NCBI RefSeq assembly: GCF_015832195.1
Contig: NC_052017.1
Location: 48,437,652 to 48,501,651 of the forward strand
Source: Motacilla alba alba
Lineage: Eukaryota > Chordata > Aves > Passeriformes > Motacillidae
Direction of reading: 5' to 3'
DNA: 64,000 nucleotides
Shown here: one piece after another, positions 1-11,340 of the stretch
Numbering within the stretch: the stretch's first letter is position 1
Layout of the letters: each line of letters begins with the position of its first letter
Notes under the pieces: model-generated
What the model was told of the DNA's origin: nothing
Database searches by the model: none
Seen by the model: only the letters and a program-made list of their open reading frames with translations
Position numbers and translations under genes: made by a program

Positions 1-2694
1 AAAGGATTTTAAAAAATACTTAGGGCTCTACAGATTTTTACCTACAGGGATGTTGGGAATAGATTTAACAAATCTTTGCCAAGGTAGTGTCAATTCTAAA
101 CACAACTGGTAGTTCCAGAAGTTACAGAAGATTCCAGAAATTTCACATGGCTAGAAATCTTTAAATACCGTGTTTTCCCCACTGGGTTGATGGAAAAATC
201 TGTATTTAGACATTTGGGATTTTGAAGTAGAAAATGAACTAATAAAGCAAGCTTCAAATGCACATAGGAAAAATGTCACTCATTCACAAGAACAATTTCA
301 AAAAAGATGCTGAGAAATAAACATAAATGTGAAGCACATTATTTATGACAATCTAATTTGGTCTCCTGTGGATGATATGAGTCATCCGAGTGGGCTAGAG
401 GAGTAATTTTAGGTAAACTCACAGCAATTTAGTCTGCAAAATAATGTTCACCAATATAATATTTACAGCTACGTGAAAAGAGATTATATCCTCCTCTTTC
501 ATTTCTGATACTGGATAGCTATATAAGCAGAATTACATTTTAAATACCAAGCATAAAAAGACATTTGGTATTAACATGTTATAGGAAAAGTCAAGGCTTC
601 CTAGTGAATGAAAAAGAGGCTACAGGGAGAGTTTCCTTTCTTTAGTCAGTAATCAGGGCAGCTCTGCTCAACCAAGTACCAAATTCCCCTTCCAAAATTC
701 AAACTTAGCCAGACAATGCAAAGTGAGTGCTTCCAATCAAAATTGGTTATAAAATGAGATATCATCCTCAGATTGACTACTTTCCCTTACAGGAGGGTCT
801 GGCTTGCTTGTATACTTGTATTTTTTAATACCAGAAGGGTAGAAACAATCTCAGATCCCACAGTCAACTCAGCCTCAATCATACTTCTCATTTTTCTAGG
901 AGCCCTAGAACATAGTTGTAATACAAACCAAAAACTCTATTTCTGGAGTTCAGAAGACAAGCCAAGTTGTTATATAACCTCATGTCTTGCTGTCCTCTAA
1001 TTCAAATCTTTGTTTCACACAGAACTAATTATTAGGAAAGAAGATAGACATAGGGAGGGGAAAATGCTCATTACCAGATCCTCTAGATTAATTGATAGCT
1101 CCAGCTATGTCTGAAGCAAGTGGAGAAATGTCAACACATTCTTAAGAATGCCAAAATAATGTTCTTTGGAAAACAACAAAACATAACGATCTCTTTGGCA
1201 TGTGCATATTCACGTGTAATTACAAATCACTATTGACACTCAGGTGAGCAAATTTACCTCCATAAGTAAACAAAAAAAAAAAAGAAGGCTCTCCAAAATA
1301 AAAATAATCTTTTTTTAAAAAAAAACAGTTTTCTTTTTTCCTGTCAAAGAGTTTCCTTAGTGACTGCATGCACAGTTTTGAGATTGTCCCAAGGCATTCC
1401 AAGTGAATCATTTATAATAAGAAGGGATAGGAATGTTCATATTCAAAAATAACCACAAGCTGTGTATTTGTTTAGAACTATGTCCCCCTTGTGGATAAGT
1501 CAGGGGAATACAGACATGGATCAAAGGCAAAAAAAGGGTTTCTTTAAACATCATGTAAAGGCTGGTTCCGACCATATAGAAGTCCCTCTGCAAATTCATA
1601 GCAAGTTGTGTAGTGGGAAATACAAGCTCAATTCTACTTTGAAAGAAGTGTTGCATTCTGAAAATTGTGTTTTGTTCTATTGTGGAAAGAAATTATTCTT
1701 CTTAAAATTAAAAAAAAAGAATATATGATCAATAATAATAATAAAGACAAGGTACACTCACACCAGGGATTCCACCAGTCAGATATAATACAATTTGAGA
1801 TATGGTCCCCAAGAGCCACAGGAGAACATTATCACTTGCTTCTCCCAATATTAGTGTTTAATCACAGGGTTTAACCCCATACTAACCTCTTCAGTTTTAT
1901 TACCACTTTCAGAGATATGACCCCATCCTACAACTTCAGGTCCTCCTGAGTGACATCAGAGAGATCAAAGTGTCATGCTGAATTTCCCTGCAATTTGTTA
2001 CACATCAAATCTAAAACAAGTGAAGCCCACATGACAAACACGAGACATACTCATGTGACAAGGAAAGGGGAAAAAAGCAAACCTATCCTTTAAACATCCA
2101 AGCCCTCTGCTCTTCAGAAAGAGAACATTAATGGAGACAAACAGCCACAGATATCTCTAATGCCATCTCAATGCACCCTCAGGAAAATTCTCCTCCAACA
2201 GTAACTACTATACTGCACGAAGTACAGACATGTTACTTGGACAAAATTATGTTCCTGTTCACAGCAGAAAGATAAATTTACCTCTTTGACAAAACTAACT
2301 TGTAAATAACCTGATTTACCCAGCTGCATGTTACATGAAGCAAGACAACAACCCAGGGTTTACACGTTACTGTCCTTGCTACAGCACTTTTGAACAGTAG
2401 CAAAACAATATTGTGCATCTAGAAACAGCTGGGTTTTATAACTCTTGTATTTAATTTTTACAATTAGATAGCACCATATAAGCAAGAGCACTCTTATCTT
2501 TATCAGAGTTGTTATGAGTAATTTTGCACTTTTCAAATAACTTCTCCCAAATAAGTATTGATGATTGAACCAGTTTCATGCTATGACATTCAATTTGAAA
2601 GAGCATGGTAGTATTTGTGCCTCCAAAAGCACTAGAGTAGAAAAAAAATCATAAATATTTGGTGCCTGGTTAAGTACTACTTGAATGAAAATGG
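1..2694. other. unique non-coding DNA, no feature recognised
   Basis: AT-rich sequence with short A-runs (near 1268, 1311 and 1709). All reading frames are broken by frequent stops. The longest ATG-to-stop frames are under 90 codons, overlap one another on both strands and show no domain or composition typical of protein. No recognisable transposon was found by eye. Confidence 0.7.

Positions 2695-2744
<50 letters not shown>
2695..2744. repeat. (ATA)n trinucleotide microsatellite
   Basis: About 50 bases of uninterrupted ATA/AAT repeat, roughly 16-17 units, ending in TGG. It is perfect, so it is probably young and length-polymorphic. The run of asparagine codons it creates in one frame is an artefact of the repeat and not a protein. 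Confidence 0.97.
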
Positions 2745-2745
<1 letters not shown>

Positions 2746-3294
2746 GATTTTATATCTACAGTTATCATTTGCAAATAACATCACTGTATATTTCCCAAAA
2801 ACATGGGAGATTTTATGGGCTTTTTCCTCTGTTTTTTCTTTTTTATGCATTCTACTTTACTCTGTATTTTGATTTAACAATAATATCTACATAGTACAGC
2901 ACATCTAGAACAGAAATTTGGGAGAGGGACAGATTGCTGTGAAGATGCTACCTGCATTTAGATCCTTCTGAAAAGGAAGGATGTAAGAATACATACTTCT
3001 ATAGTTACAGTTCTACCTTTCCAACATTAAGATTCTATCTGGAGCAAGAACTTATAAGCAGCATTTTACCTTGCAAAATGAATCTGAAAATCTGAAAAAT
3101 CTCCCCTGCTCAACTATGCTGATACAAATTCACAGGTAGAAGCTCCAAGACCAAAGTCAGACTCTAGGATCCAGACAAATAGAAAATACATGCACTTGTA
3201 GAGAGTTAGCAACCCCTGAGTGGGTTAGCAGCCATGAGGAGACAGCAAACACAGCCAAATGTCCCTGTCCTGGGGTCACTTCAGAGCAGCTGCA

Positions 3295-3606
3295 GTGCTC
3301 TCTGCAAGGAGGTTGTAGCCAGGTGGGGGTCAGTCTCTTCTCCCAGGAACAAGTGATAGTGCAAGAGGAAATTATATCAAATTGCACCTGAGGATGTTTA
3401 GATTGAATATTATGAAAAAATTCTTTGTGGAAAGGGTTGCCAAGCATTGAAACAGGCTGCCCAGAGAAGGGTTTAAGTTGCCATCCCTAGAGATATTTGA
3501 AAGTCACATAGATGTGATGTTTTAGTGGCAGACAGGGCAGTGCTGGGTTAACTGTTAGTCTTGATCTAAGAGATCTCTTCCAACCTAAAGGATTGTAGGA
3601 TTTTAT
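3295..3606 (+). mobile_element. CR1 LINE, 3' fragment
   Basis: The segment matches the 3' part of avian CR1 elements. Diagnostic words are AGGTGGGGGTCAGTCTCTTC near 3322, GAAACAGGCTGCCCAGAGAA near 3448, and the terminal stretch GATCTCTTCCAACCTAAAGG followed by ATTGTAGGATTTTATG, a decayed copy of the CR1 ATTCTATG-type terminal repeat. This places the 3' end at about 3606 on the plus strand. The element is strongly 5'-truncated, as most CR1 copies are, and lacks any open reading frame. The left edge is approximate. Divergence from the family pattern is moderate, so the copy is not recent. Confidence 0.93.
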
Positions 3607-4298
3607 GTCTATCCTGCGTTGCTTGAAACCAGCAACACCCCACGGTCATTTTGTGCAAGGTGCACTATTTTTAGAAAGGTACAAAGGTGAAAAGTCTTTA
3701 ACCCACTATACTGCATCTCGCAGACTCCTTCTGCACAACTTTTTATTTGCTAAAACAACTCCAAACTCAACAAAAAAGCAGGAGAGTTTTTAAAAGTTTC
3801 TGTATTTTGTGTCTTTACCAAATTCAAAATGTTATTGTTTCTAGATCTAATCCATAACTTCTCACTCTTTGGTTCAATCAAATTCCAAATACATATAGAA
3901 AAGCAGAGAAAATGAGATCTCCCACAAAAATTACACTGCTGTTATTTATTTGATTGCTGCTCCCTTTCACACAGCAGTGTGATGCAAACTTCAACTACCT
4001 CACCTAACTTCTTGTTGGTTTTTTGGGTTTTTTTTAAGATAACAGTATTTCTAGCAGTTTCTACCACAACTCCTTTCTCCATCAACAAAACAGTTCCAGA
4101 AATCCCCTATGAGAAGAAAGCTCTGCTTGGAATACCACCTTCCCTATTTTGTGCTATTGCTATATAAATACAAAATACCATCTTATTGTATATGCAGCTA
4201 TGTAGATAGAAATATCTGAATACAGGGAAAGATGGCTAGAATTTGGTTATGAGCAGAATTTTTGACACTTTCTCATATAATATTTTGATATTATGTGA
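3607..4298. other. unique non-coding DNA, nothing seen
   Basis: AT-rich sequence without repeats or coding character that I can recognise. Confidence 0.6.
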
Positions 4299-4325
4299 TT
4301 AAAACCAAAACAGGTTTGGTTTTAA
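4299..4325. repeat. short perfect inverted repeat
   Basis: An 11-base arm TTAAAACCAAA at 4299-4309 is answered by its exact reverse complement at 4315-4325, with a 5-base spacer. It could form a small hairpin, but there is no larger transposon-like structure around it. Confidence 0.8.
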
Positions 4326-7300
4326 AATGGAACTGTTATAACTATATACATATATAGTATATATAGCTATATGACAAGAAACTACTCTAAATAATTATCA
4401 GTGTCTCGTCATTAAAATGAAGTATTGCAAGATGACACTCCACAATAGTCTTCTGCCTATACCACTGAAAATCACAACTAATCAAATTTGTATGATGCAA
4501 TAAGAATTCTCATTAAACATGCAAGTGACATCAGCATAGAAGTGATTTAAGCATTTTTGAATCGTTACAGTTCAAAAAAATTGGAAAGCTGGAATTTAAA
4601 AACAAAATATACTAATCAATAAAGACAACTTCCTACAAAAATAAGCATACTCTGCAAACATAGGAAAAGTGATTTATTAACTGTTTTGCAGAAGGGATAG
4701 GGAGGATGTAACTGATTATGAATTACAAGCTAGGATAAGGCAAGAATGTTGTGCTTTTAAGAAAAAGACAAATACTACCTTGACATGCATGAATAAAACT
4801 ATTGTTGGCAAGTCATACTCAGTAATCATCTTGCTTATTGTGCAGCTAGTAAGATCTCTGTTGTATGCTCTGGTTGGACAAAGTCCAGAACAGATCAATA
4901 AGAGGTCTGCAAAATATGATCTATATGGAAAAAGGGAAAAAATAGTAGTTATCTAATCTAGACAAGAGAAGGCTGAATAGTGGGATAATACAATAAGCAT
5001 AGCAGAAAGGAAAAAAAATTGGTTTTCCTGTCCTAATTGCAGATGGGGTAAGGGTAAGTAAAGAGTTTAAATTACAGTGAAAGAAGGGGGAAGGGAAAGA
5101 AAGAAAGAAAAAAAAACCTTGTAGCAGTAAGGGTGGTTACAGATTTTACAGATTGTTTAAAACTTTATGGAATCTTTATCTGGAAAAGTTTTGGTCATAA
5201 GAAAAATTTAGATAAAATTCATTCAGGAATGATTTTAAATGGTCTTGGTGGACTTTGGAGATAAAGGGATGATTTAGGTGACCTTTTTAAGGTTTTTTTC
5301 AGTTCTTTGATTCTCCTTACATTGTTGTTGTGCTGCCTTTTGAAACTTAAGGTGAGTCAGAACTGGCAATTTCATGCACAGTTGGGACTGCAGCTAAAAA
5401 TTCTAGTGTATAAGCAGTTGATTTTTCAGCACTAGTTACATAGGCTGTTTCATAGACACATAGGAAAATGGTGCTTGTTGAACTTTTGGCTGCCTTCAAG
5501 GCCATCTCTTTAGATCCTCATTCCTTCTTCATATCTTCCCAGAAAGAGTCATGCTGGGTTATGGTGCTATGTACCATCATGATCTGTTTACTCTTTATAA
5601 TTTCCAGTTAATTTCATCAGTTGCACATCACTTGAAATAGTACTTCAGTTTGCCCTTGAAGTGTTCTCTTCTCCTCAAACACATGCTTTGTTTTGCAGTT
5701 TATCATACTATAGCTTCTTTAACATCCAGGTATTTTCCATTCAGCATGCATAACTGGCCCAAACAAATGAGTAACTACAAAGTTTTGCATCCTAGCAGAA
5801 TAGAAAGGCATCATCATCCTGTCAATCTTGACTAAATGTATGAACAGCACTAGTAAGTTTTCTGCCCCAAGGAAATTCTCAACTTAAAAAGATAAAGAAG
5901 TTTATATACCAACACTTATTCACAAGAATTAAAATGTTTTTTCTTCAAATTGTGTGTGAATGTTATGCATATTTAATAATTAAGTCAGTCCAGAAGAGTA
6001 TAGGTTTTCTTCCTGCAGAATAGAGAAGTAAAAATATATTATGTCACACTATAAATACAGTTTAAAGACATTTTCTCCGTCAAGTTTCCCATTCAAATAA
6101 TTGACATCAGATCTTTTTGACATGACATAATACAATTTATCTCATTGGAGTCATATCAGTACATAAACAGCGGCATTACCAGATGTATTGATTATGTTTG
6201 GAACTTACAGGGAGACCCTGAAATGAGGACAATGTAGTTTTCTTATGAACTCGTTCCAACAAAGAATGAGGTCTGTAAAGTTAACCTGTCCTGGTTATGA
6301 GGTACAGCACAATAAATGCCTAAATTAGTGGCACCTGGAACAATTTATAGGAAATGTGCTACTAGCAGAAAAAGCTTAAAAATGGATTTTAACTTTAAGG
6401 AGCTGAAGTTGCATATCCATATTTTCTTCTCAATAGGAAAGCGACACTTCATGATTTATTTAAAACTATATCCAGTTCATCAGGTTTATTTGCAGATTCT
6501 GATTCTCCTCTAGGGATTTGCACATGGCTGGGGTTAAAAGTGGAGTATTTGTGATGCATGGACAACAATGGGACATGGATATTAAAGAAGAGATGATTCC
6601 AACAGCAGATATTTAAGACATTAAGGAGGGGCTTGGACAAACATAGCATAGATTTGCCTGCAAGAGTGTGTGAAATAAACTCACTTCACATTCATCCTCA
6701 TACCCAGTCGCTTTGCCAGGGTGCAAAACCTGGTGTAACTGCATTTTTTAGAATGACAGTAGGAGGTCTGCAGTATGTCATGACTGATTCTGACAATCAC
6801 AGCCTACCCGCGGTTGTCATAGAAGTTAATGATGGATTGTTAGAAACCACTTCAGCCTCAGGCAAAGCCCTGGGAAGTTAACTACTAGGACAATCTCTAA
6901 TAAGCTGCAAAAACCAGTTTATGGTCTATTTTTGGGATTAAATTTACTTTTTCTAATAAAGAGAAACTTCACTAAGGCATCATCCAGTCTTAAAACCAGA
7001 CTCAAGAAGTTTGAGTCAGAAATCAGTGCCTTTCCATTCATCACATAATTATGACACATAGCTAGAACATATAGGAAACATGTTACAATTCATATTTATA
7101 GCTATCTTGAGTTTATTTAAATTGCTAAAAATAGCAGGTAGCTTTGTCAGAAGATTTTAGTGAAGGTCAAATACAAATATCACTTCACCTCACTATACTA
7201 TGACTTCTTACTGGAAACCAGCTCTGCACTAATGACTCTTAACATCATTAACTCTTACTGGAGACAATAACTCTGCCTCTAATCACAAAACAGAATACAC

Positions 7301-9382
7301 TGGTTTAAGTCATGATGATTTTGTCTGACTTTTAACTGTTGTCAATCACTCATTATAGCCAAAACTCAGTTCACATTTTTTAGTTTGCCCAAGCTATGAA
7401 ATTCTTTACTGCTCTAATATATTCAATATTTACATTGTAAAAATGCCTTTGATCCACAATGAAGACAAGTAGCCAGTTGTGCAGATGCTGTTGAATAGCC
7501 TGTGAATGCACAGTATTTTCATGAGTTAAGCATATAGTTCACAGCTTGTAGAGTAAGGCAGAAAACCCCTAAATTCTACAATAGTCACTTCAAAGTCAGT
7601 CATTAATTTTGTTTCCCTCAGTTGATACAGAGGTCAACTGACAGTAAATGTGCAAAAAGCCAATGTTTCTCAGAGCTGCCCGCACTGGGCTGCCATGCAG
7701 CTTGCTTGCTTTCTTTGAAAACAGGCTTAGCACTATGAAGTGATTTGCTTGCAACTCACTCCTGTAGTTTTTCATCTCCATCCAATTCTATAACCGAACC
7801 TGAGGAATATGTCCCCTTAAGGAAAAAGGCCTGAAAACTATTAGAAAGTCAAAATAGCAAGAAACTCTTCCACAGAACTCCAGGAGCAGCTTGGAGACAC
7901 TCATCTGCTATTGGCTAATGAGGAAGGATGCCTTGCTTCTGATAGTGAATAGAAGAAAAATAAAAAACAAAAAGTCTAGAAAAAGAAGACTGCCCATGGC
8001 TTGTCTCTGATTTGGGGGTTTTGTGATTTTGGCTTTGTTTTTATTGGAAGACCCTTACTACACTTCTAAAAGCCTAAGTGCAGCAATCCAAACATAAAAA
8101 TACTTTGAAGGATCCAAGTTTATCTGGCATCAAACCAGATTTACATGTAGGGTACAAGTCAGTCCCTATTTTCTGTATGGAAGCAAGAAGAATATCTCCG
8201 TATATTTGTCATTAAACTACCATTCTGCAGATCTGGGCTAATTCCAAAGTTCAGTCACTAGATATGGAACAAGAAAAACTCATTCTGGCTGAAAGCTCAA
8301 TCTAATCACTGTTCATAAAAACGCTAGTGTAAACTGAAGTGCAGTTAATAAGTATTTAGTGAGCCAATTAAAAAATAATCTAATCTTGCAAGAAAGTACT
8401 TTTGAAGAGCTCAAAAGCAGTGCACCATAATTTACCTTCAATTCTTTGTGATATTGCATTACTGGACAAATAGTCTAAGAAATCAAGGGAGATATTTTGG
8501 ACTCATGTTGATAGAACCAAGAGAAGATTTTAATTCTTTATTAACATTCTGTTCAAATATTAATAGGTTTAATCTTATTAAATCAGATTATACATATTTT
8601 TGAAGACCAAGAAACATATGAAAAATTAATTAAGCCAGAAGTTCATGACTGAGCTAAAATTATAAGAAGTTCTAGTTGCATACTTCACAACAACAGAAAG
8701 ACAAATTCCTTTTTTTTTTTATTTCTCTGTTTTCTCATATGCTTCCTTTTCATTCACATTCCACACTAAGTCTACACTGTCATGAACTTCAAAGCTGAGT
8801 GGAAACAAAGAGGAACAAACCTGAATTATTTGTCTTTGACACTCTCTTTATGATTGGAAGATCTGTCAAAGGCAAATAAAAGGGAGGGAAAAAGCACGGG
8901 TCTTTCCTTTTTGCAAAAGATACAATCAAAGAATAATTTAAGCTGAAAAAGACCTGTAAGATTGAATAAAACTGTAAACCTAACACTTCCAAGTCAGACT
9001 TTAACCATGTCCTTAAGTGACACATCTGCATGATTTTTATTTTAATTTAAAGAAAGTTTTAGTGGGTCAGACCTACATTTGGCTGAGAGATTATCATAAG
9101 CAACATTTGAACAGATTTGCCATGAGCATCACTATGCACCTAATGAAAGTACCAATTAAAGTTGTAAAAATATCTTTGAGATTCACCTACACAGTAAAAC
9201 AGAATTAGGAAATGACCAGCACAAGATTCCCATCATCACCCTGCATTGTATGCTTAACTTTGGGTTTTCAAGGCATCCCCAGTTACAACACTGAAGCCTG
9301 ACAATGAAAACTGTACTATTAAAAGATTAATCCGTTTCCTATCACACATGTATTTTATCCAGGGATCAGGTCAGGTATTGAA
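4326..9382. other. unique non-coding DNA with minor simple repeats
   Basis: About 5 kb of AT-rich sequence. An alternating TA stretch lies at about 4340-4375 and a GAAA-type polypurine run at about 5088-5117. A T-run lies at about 8709-8720. The 82-codon frame at 6633-6881 has no recognisable domain. No transposon or RNA gene was recognised. Confidence 0.6.
5088..5117. repeat. polypurine (GAAA)n-like run
   Basis: Thirty bases of almost pure A and G, with consecutive GAAA units running into an A tract and then CC. Low-complexity DNA. Confidence 0.85.
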
Positions 9383-9545
9383 ACAGGCTGCCTAGGAACA
9401 CAGTGGAGTCACCATCCATGGAAGAGTTCAAGAAACTACTCGATGTAGTAGCACTATGTTTAGGTTGGCATGGAGGTGTTTGGTCAAAAGTTGGACTCAA
9501 TAGCCTTGGAGGTCTTTTCCAACCTCAATGATTATATGACTGTGG
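9383..9545 (+). mobile_element. CR1 LINE, short 3' fragment
   Basis: Starts within the CR1 word ATTGAAACAGGCTGCCTAGG, continues through GTGGAGTCACCATCCATGG, and ends with GGTCTTTTCCAACCTCAATG followed by ATTATATGACTG, a degenerate CR1 terminus. Orientation is plus. The fragment directly precedes ERV internal sequence, so the junction near 9545-9575 may be an insertion or deletion breakpoint. Confidence 0.9.
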
Positions 9546-9674
9546 CAAGACATTGCTGCCCAGGGGGAAAACCTTTACATCACATGAATGAATGCTCATG
9601 CACCAGGACCTAGGCCATTGAAGTACATCAGATTAACCAAAAGGCAGATCAGACTGCTAAGTGGCTCAGATGTA

Positions 9675-10505
9675 TCATAAGTGTGAACTATTTTTAGCTC
9701 CATGGGCCCATGACTCCTTGGGCCATAAGGAAGAGATGTAACCCACAGATGGGCTCATGACCAAGAGGTGGAACTTATCCATGGACACTCTCACAAAGGT
9801 TATCCATGAATATGAAACAAGACCTGCAATCAAGCAGGACAAGCTTGTGTGGAGGATGGTGTCTGCAGTGTTACCATGGGAGGCCTGGCAGGCTGGCTGT
9901 AACACACTCCCACCAACCCACCAGGGTCAGGGCCATGTGCTTACAGTGGTGGAAGCAGCTGATGGATGACCGGACACAGATCCTGTGCCCCAAGCCACCA
10001 CCTAGAACACCTCCTGGGCCTTGAAAAGCAAGGCTTATGGTGACATGATACTCCAGAAAAAAAGAGAGGCAATGGGACTAATTTCTGAAAACTTCATGGA
10101 CACCTGGCTAAAGAACAGGACATAGAGTGGATGTGTCACACGCACCAAACTCCAGGAAAATCTAATGATATGATGGATTGCTAAAGATGATACAGAGCAA
10201 TCAGTGGAAGGAGTTTTAAACATTGGGGTACACATTTAACAAATGCCATTTGTTTAGTCAACACTACAGGATCTGCCGATCTGGTTGACACTGCCCAATC
10301 AAGACTTTCATATACTGCTGGAGGGGACAGTTTCATAACATAAACATAAAAATATGCTGGGTTATTCGTGCCTCAGGCAAAGACTGCCCATCCATGGGAT
10401 TGCTTTTTCTTGAGGGCCTCGGTGCACTAAGTGGGTAATGTGGGAGGACAGGATTCTGATGTCTCCCTCAAGAGGATTTGATTTTGGGTGAAAATAACCA
10501 ATAAA
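9675..10505 (+). pseudogene. degraded ERVL-like pol (integrase) remnant
   Basis: The region resembles the integrase C-terminal half of an ERVL-type polyprotein, which normally joins proviral DNA to host DNA. The resemblance is spread over different frames, so the gene is broken by several frameshifts and stops. One frame ends at a TGA just before 9970 after a short peptide including THQGQGHVLTVVEA. The next usable frame also stops, at about 10022. Further family-like segments lie near 10080-10290 and 10380-10500, ending around the words GATTTGATTTTGGGTGAAAA. No open frame exceeds about 75 codons. I give the family from recognition of the pattern; a translated search against ERVL pol would settle it. 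Confidence 0.75.
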
Positions 10506-10774
10506 TTCTATTATAACATATTAACCCCTATATAATGCTACATGTTACCACTTTTATGGCAGCCCATCACCACACTGAGAACCTCATGGTACCTGTCTCT
10601 GATAGAGGATGAAGTCAGAGACTACATGAACTTAATGAAGTTTTGCAAGGATGGTACATAAACTAAGGGAATGATACCTCTGTGTATATAAACTGAAGGA
10701 CAGGAAAGGTGATGGTGTACTGGAAAGGACAGAACTTGGCATGACACAAGTGGTGTTGAATAAGAGGTGGATAC

Positions 10775-11340
10775 TGTTGTGGTTTTGTCTGTGATAGAGT
10801 TGAGTTTTTCTTAGTAGCTGATACAGGGCTGTGTTCTGGATTTAGGATGGTAATAATATTGATAACACATTGATGTTTTAGTTGTTGCCGTGCAGTGCTT
10901 ACCTTAAGTCAAGGAGTTTTCAGCTTCCCATACTCTTCCAGAGAGCAGGTGCAAAGAAGCTTGGAGGGAGCATGGCCAGGACAGCTGACCTAACCAAAGG
11001 GACATTCCATAGCATAAAATGTTTGATCAGTATAAAAACTGAGGGAGGTGCCAGTCTCTCCTGTGGTGAGGGCTGAGCATCCCTCTGTGCGTAGTAAGCA
11101 ACTGTACTGGTCATCACTTTTTTCTTGGATTTTCATCATCTCTCTTCCTCGACTTTTCATTAAAATTATTATTATATTTTACTTTTCCCCCCTAAATGAC
11201 TAAACTATTCTTATCTCAGTCTGCAGGTTTTACACATTTCTCATTCTGTTCCACATGTCAAGGAAGGGTGGGGAGAGAGGTGTGGGGAGCAAGCAAACAC
11301 CTGTGTGGTACCCAGCTGCTGGCTGGGTTAAACCACAATG
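10775..11340 (+). mobile_element. ERVL-like 3' LTR
   Basis: Begins TGTTGTGGTTTTG and ends near GGGTTAAACCACAAT, giving the inverted termini expected of this LTR type. It shares the core GCCAGGACAGCTGAC (10975-10989) with the LTRs at 43929 and 49313. A TATA-like TATAAAA lies at 11031-11037 and an AT-rich polyadenylation region around 11160-11180. It sits directly after a purine-rich tract, as a 3' LTR should. A clean target-site duplication is not obvious; GGATA occurs on both sides (10769-10773 and 11344-11348) but does not abut canonical LTR ends. Confidence 0.88.

Larger units (their letters stand above)
9575..11340 (+). mobile_element. ERVL-like endogenous retrovirus, 5'-truncated provirus remnant
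   Basis: Plus-strand order is broken pol sequence (integrase end), a non-coding 3' stretch, a purine-rich tract (AATAAGAGGTGGATA, ending at 10773) and one LTR. This is the 3' half of a provirus. No 5' LTR, gag, protease or reverse transcriptase region is seen upstream, where a CR1 fragment begins instead. Assignment to the ERVL (class III) group rests on the resemblance of the pol remnant to ERVL integrase and on the LTR type shared with two other copies in this window. The left limit is approximate. The copy is dead. Confidence 0.8.

Noticed and set aside
2685..2894. Polyasparagine frame
   Set aside because: A translated (ATA)n microsatellite.
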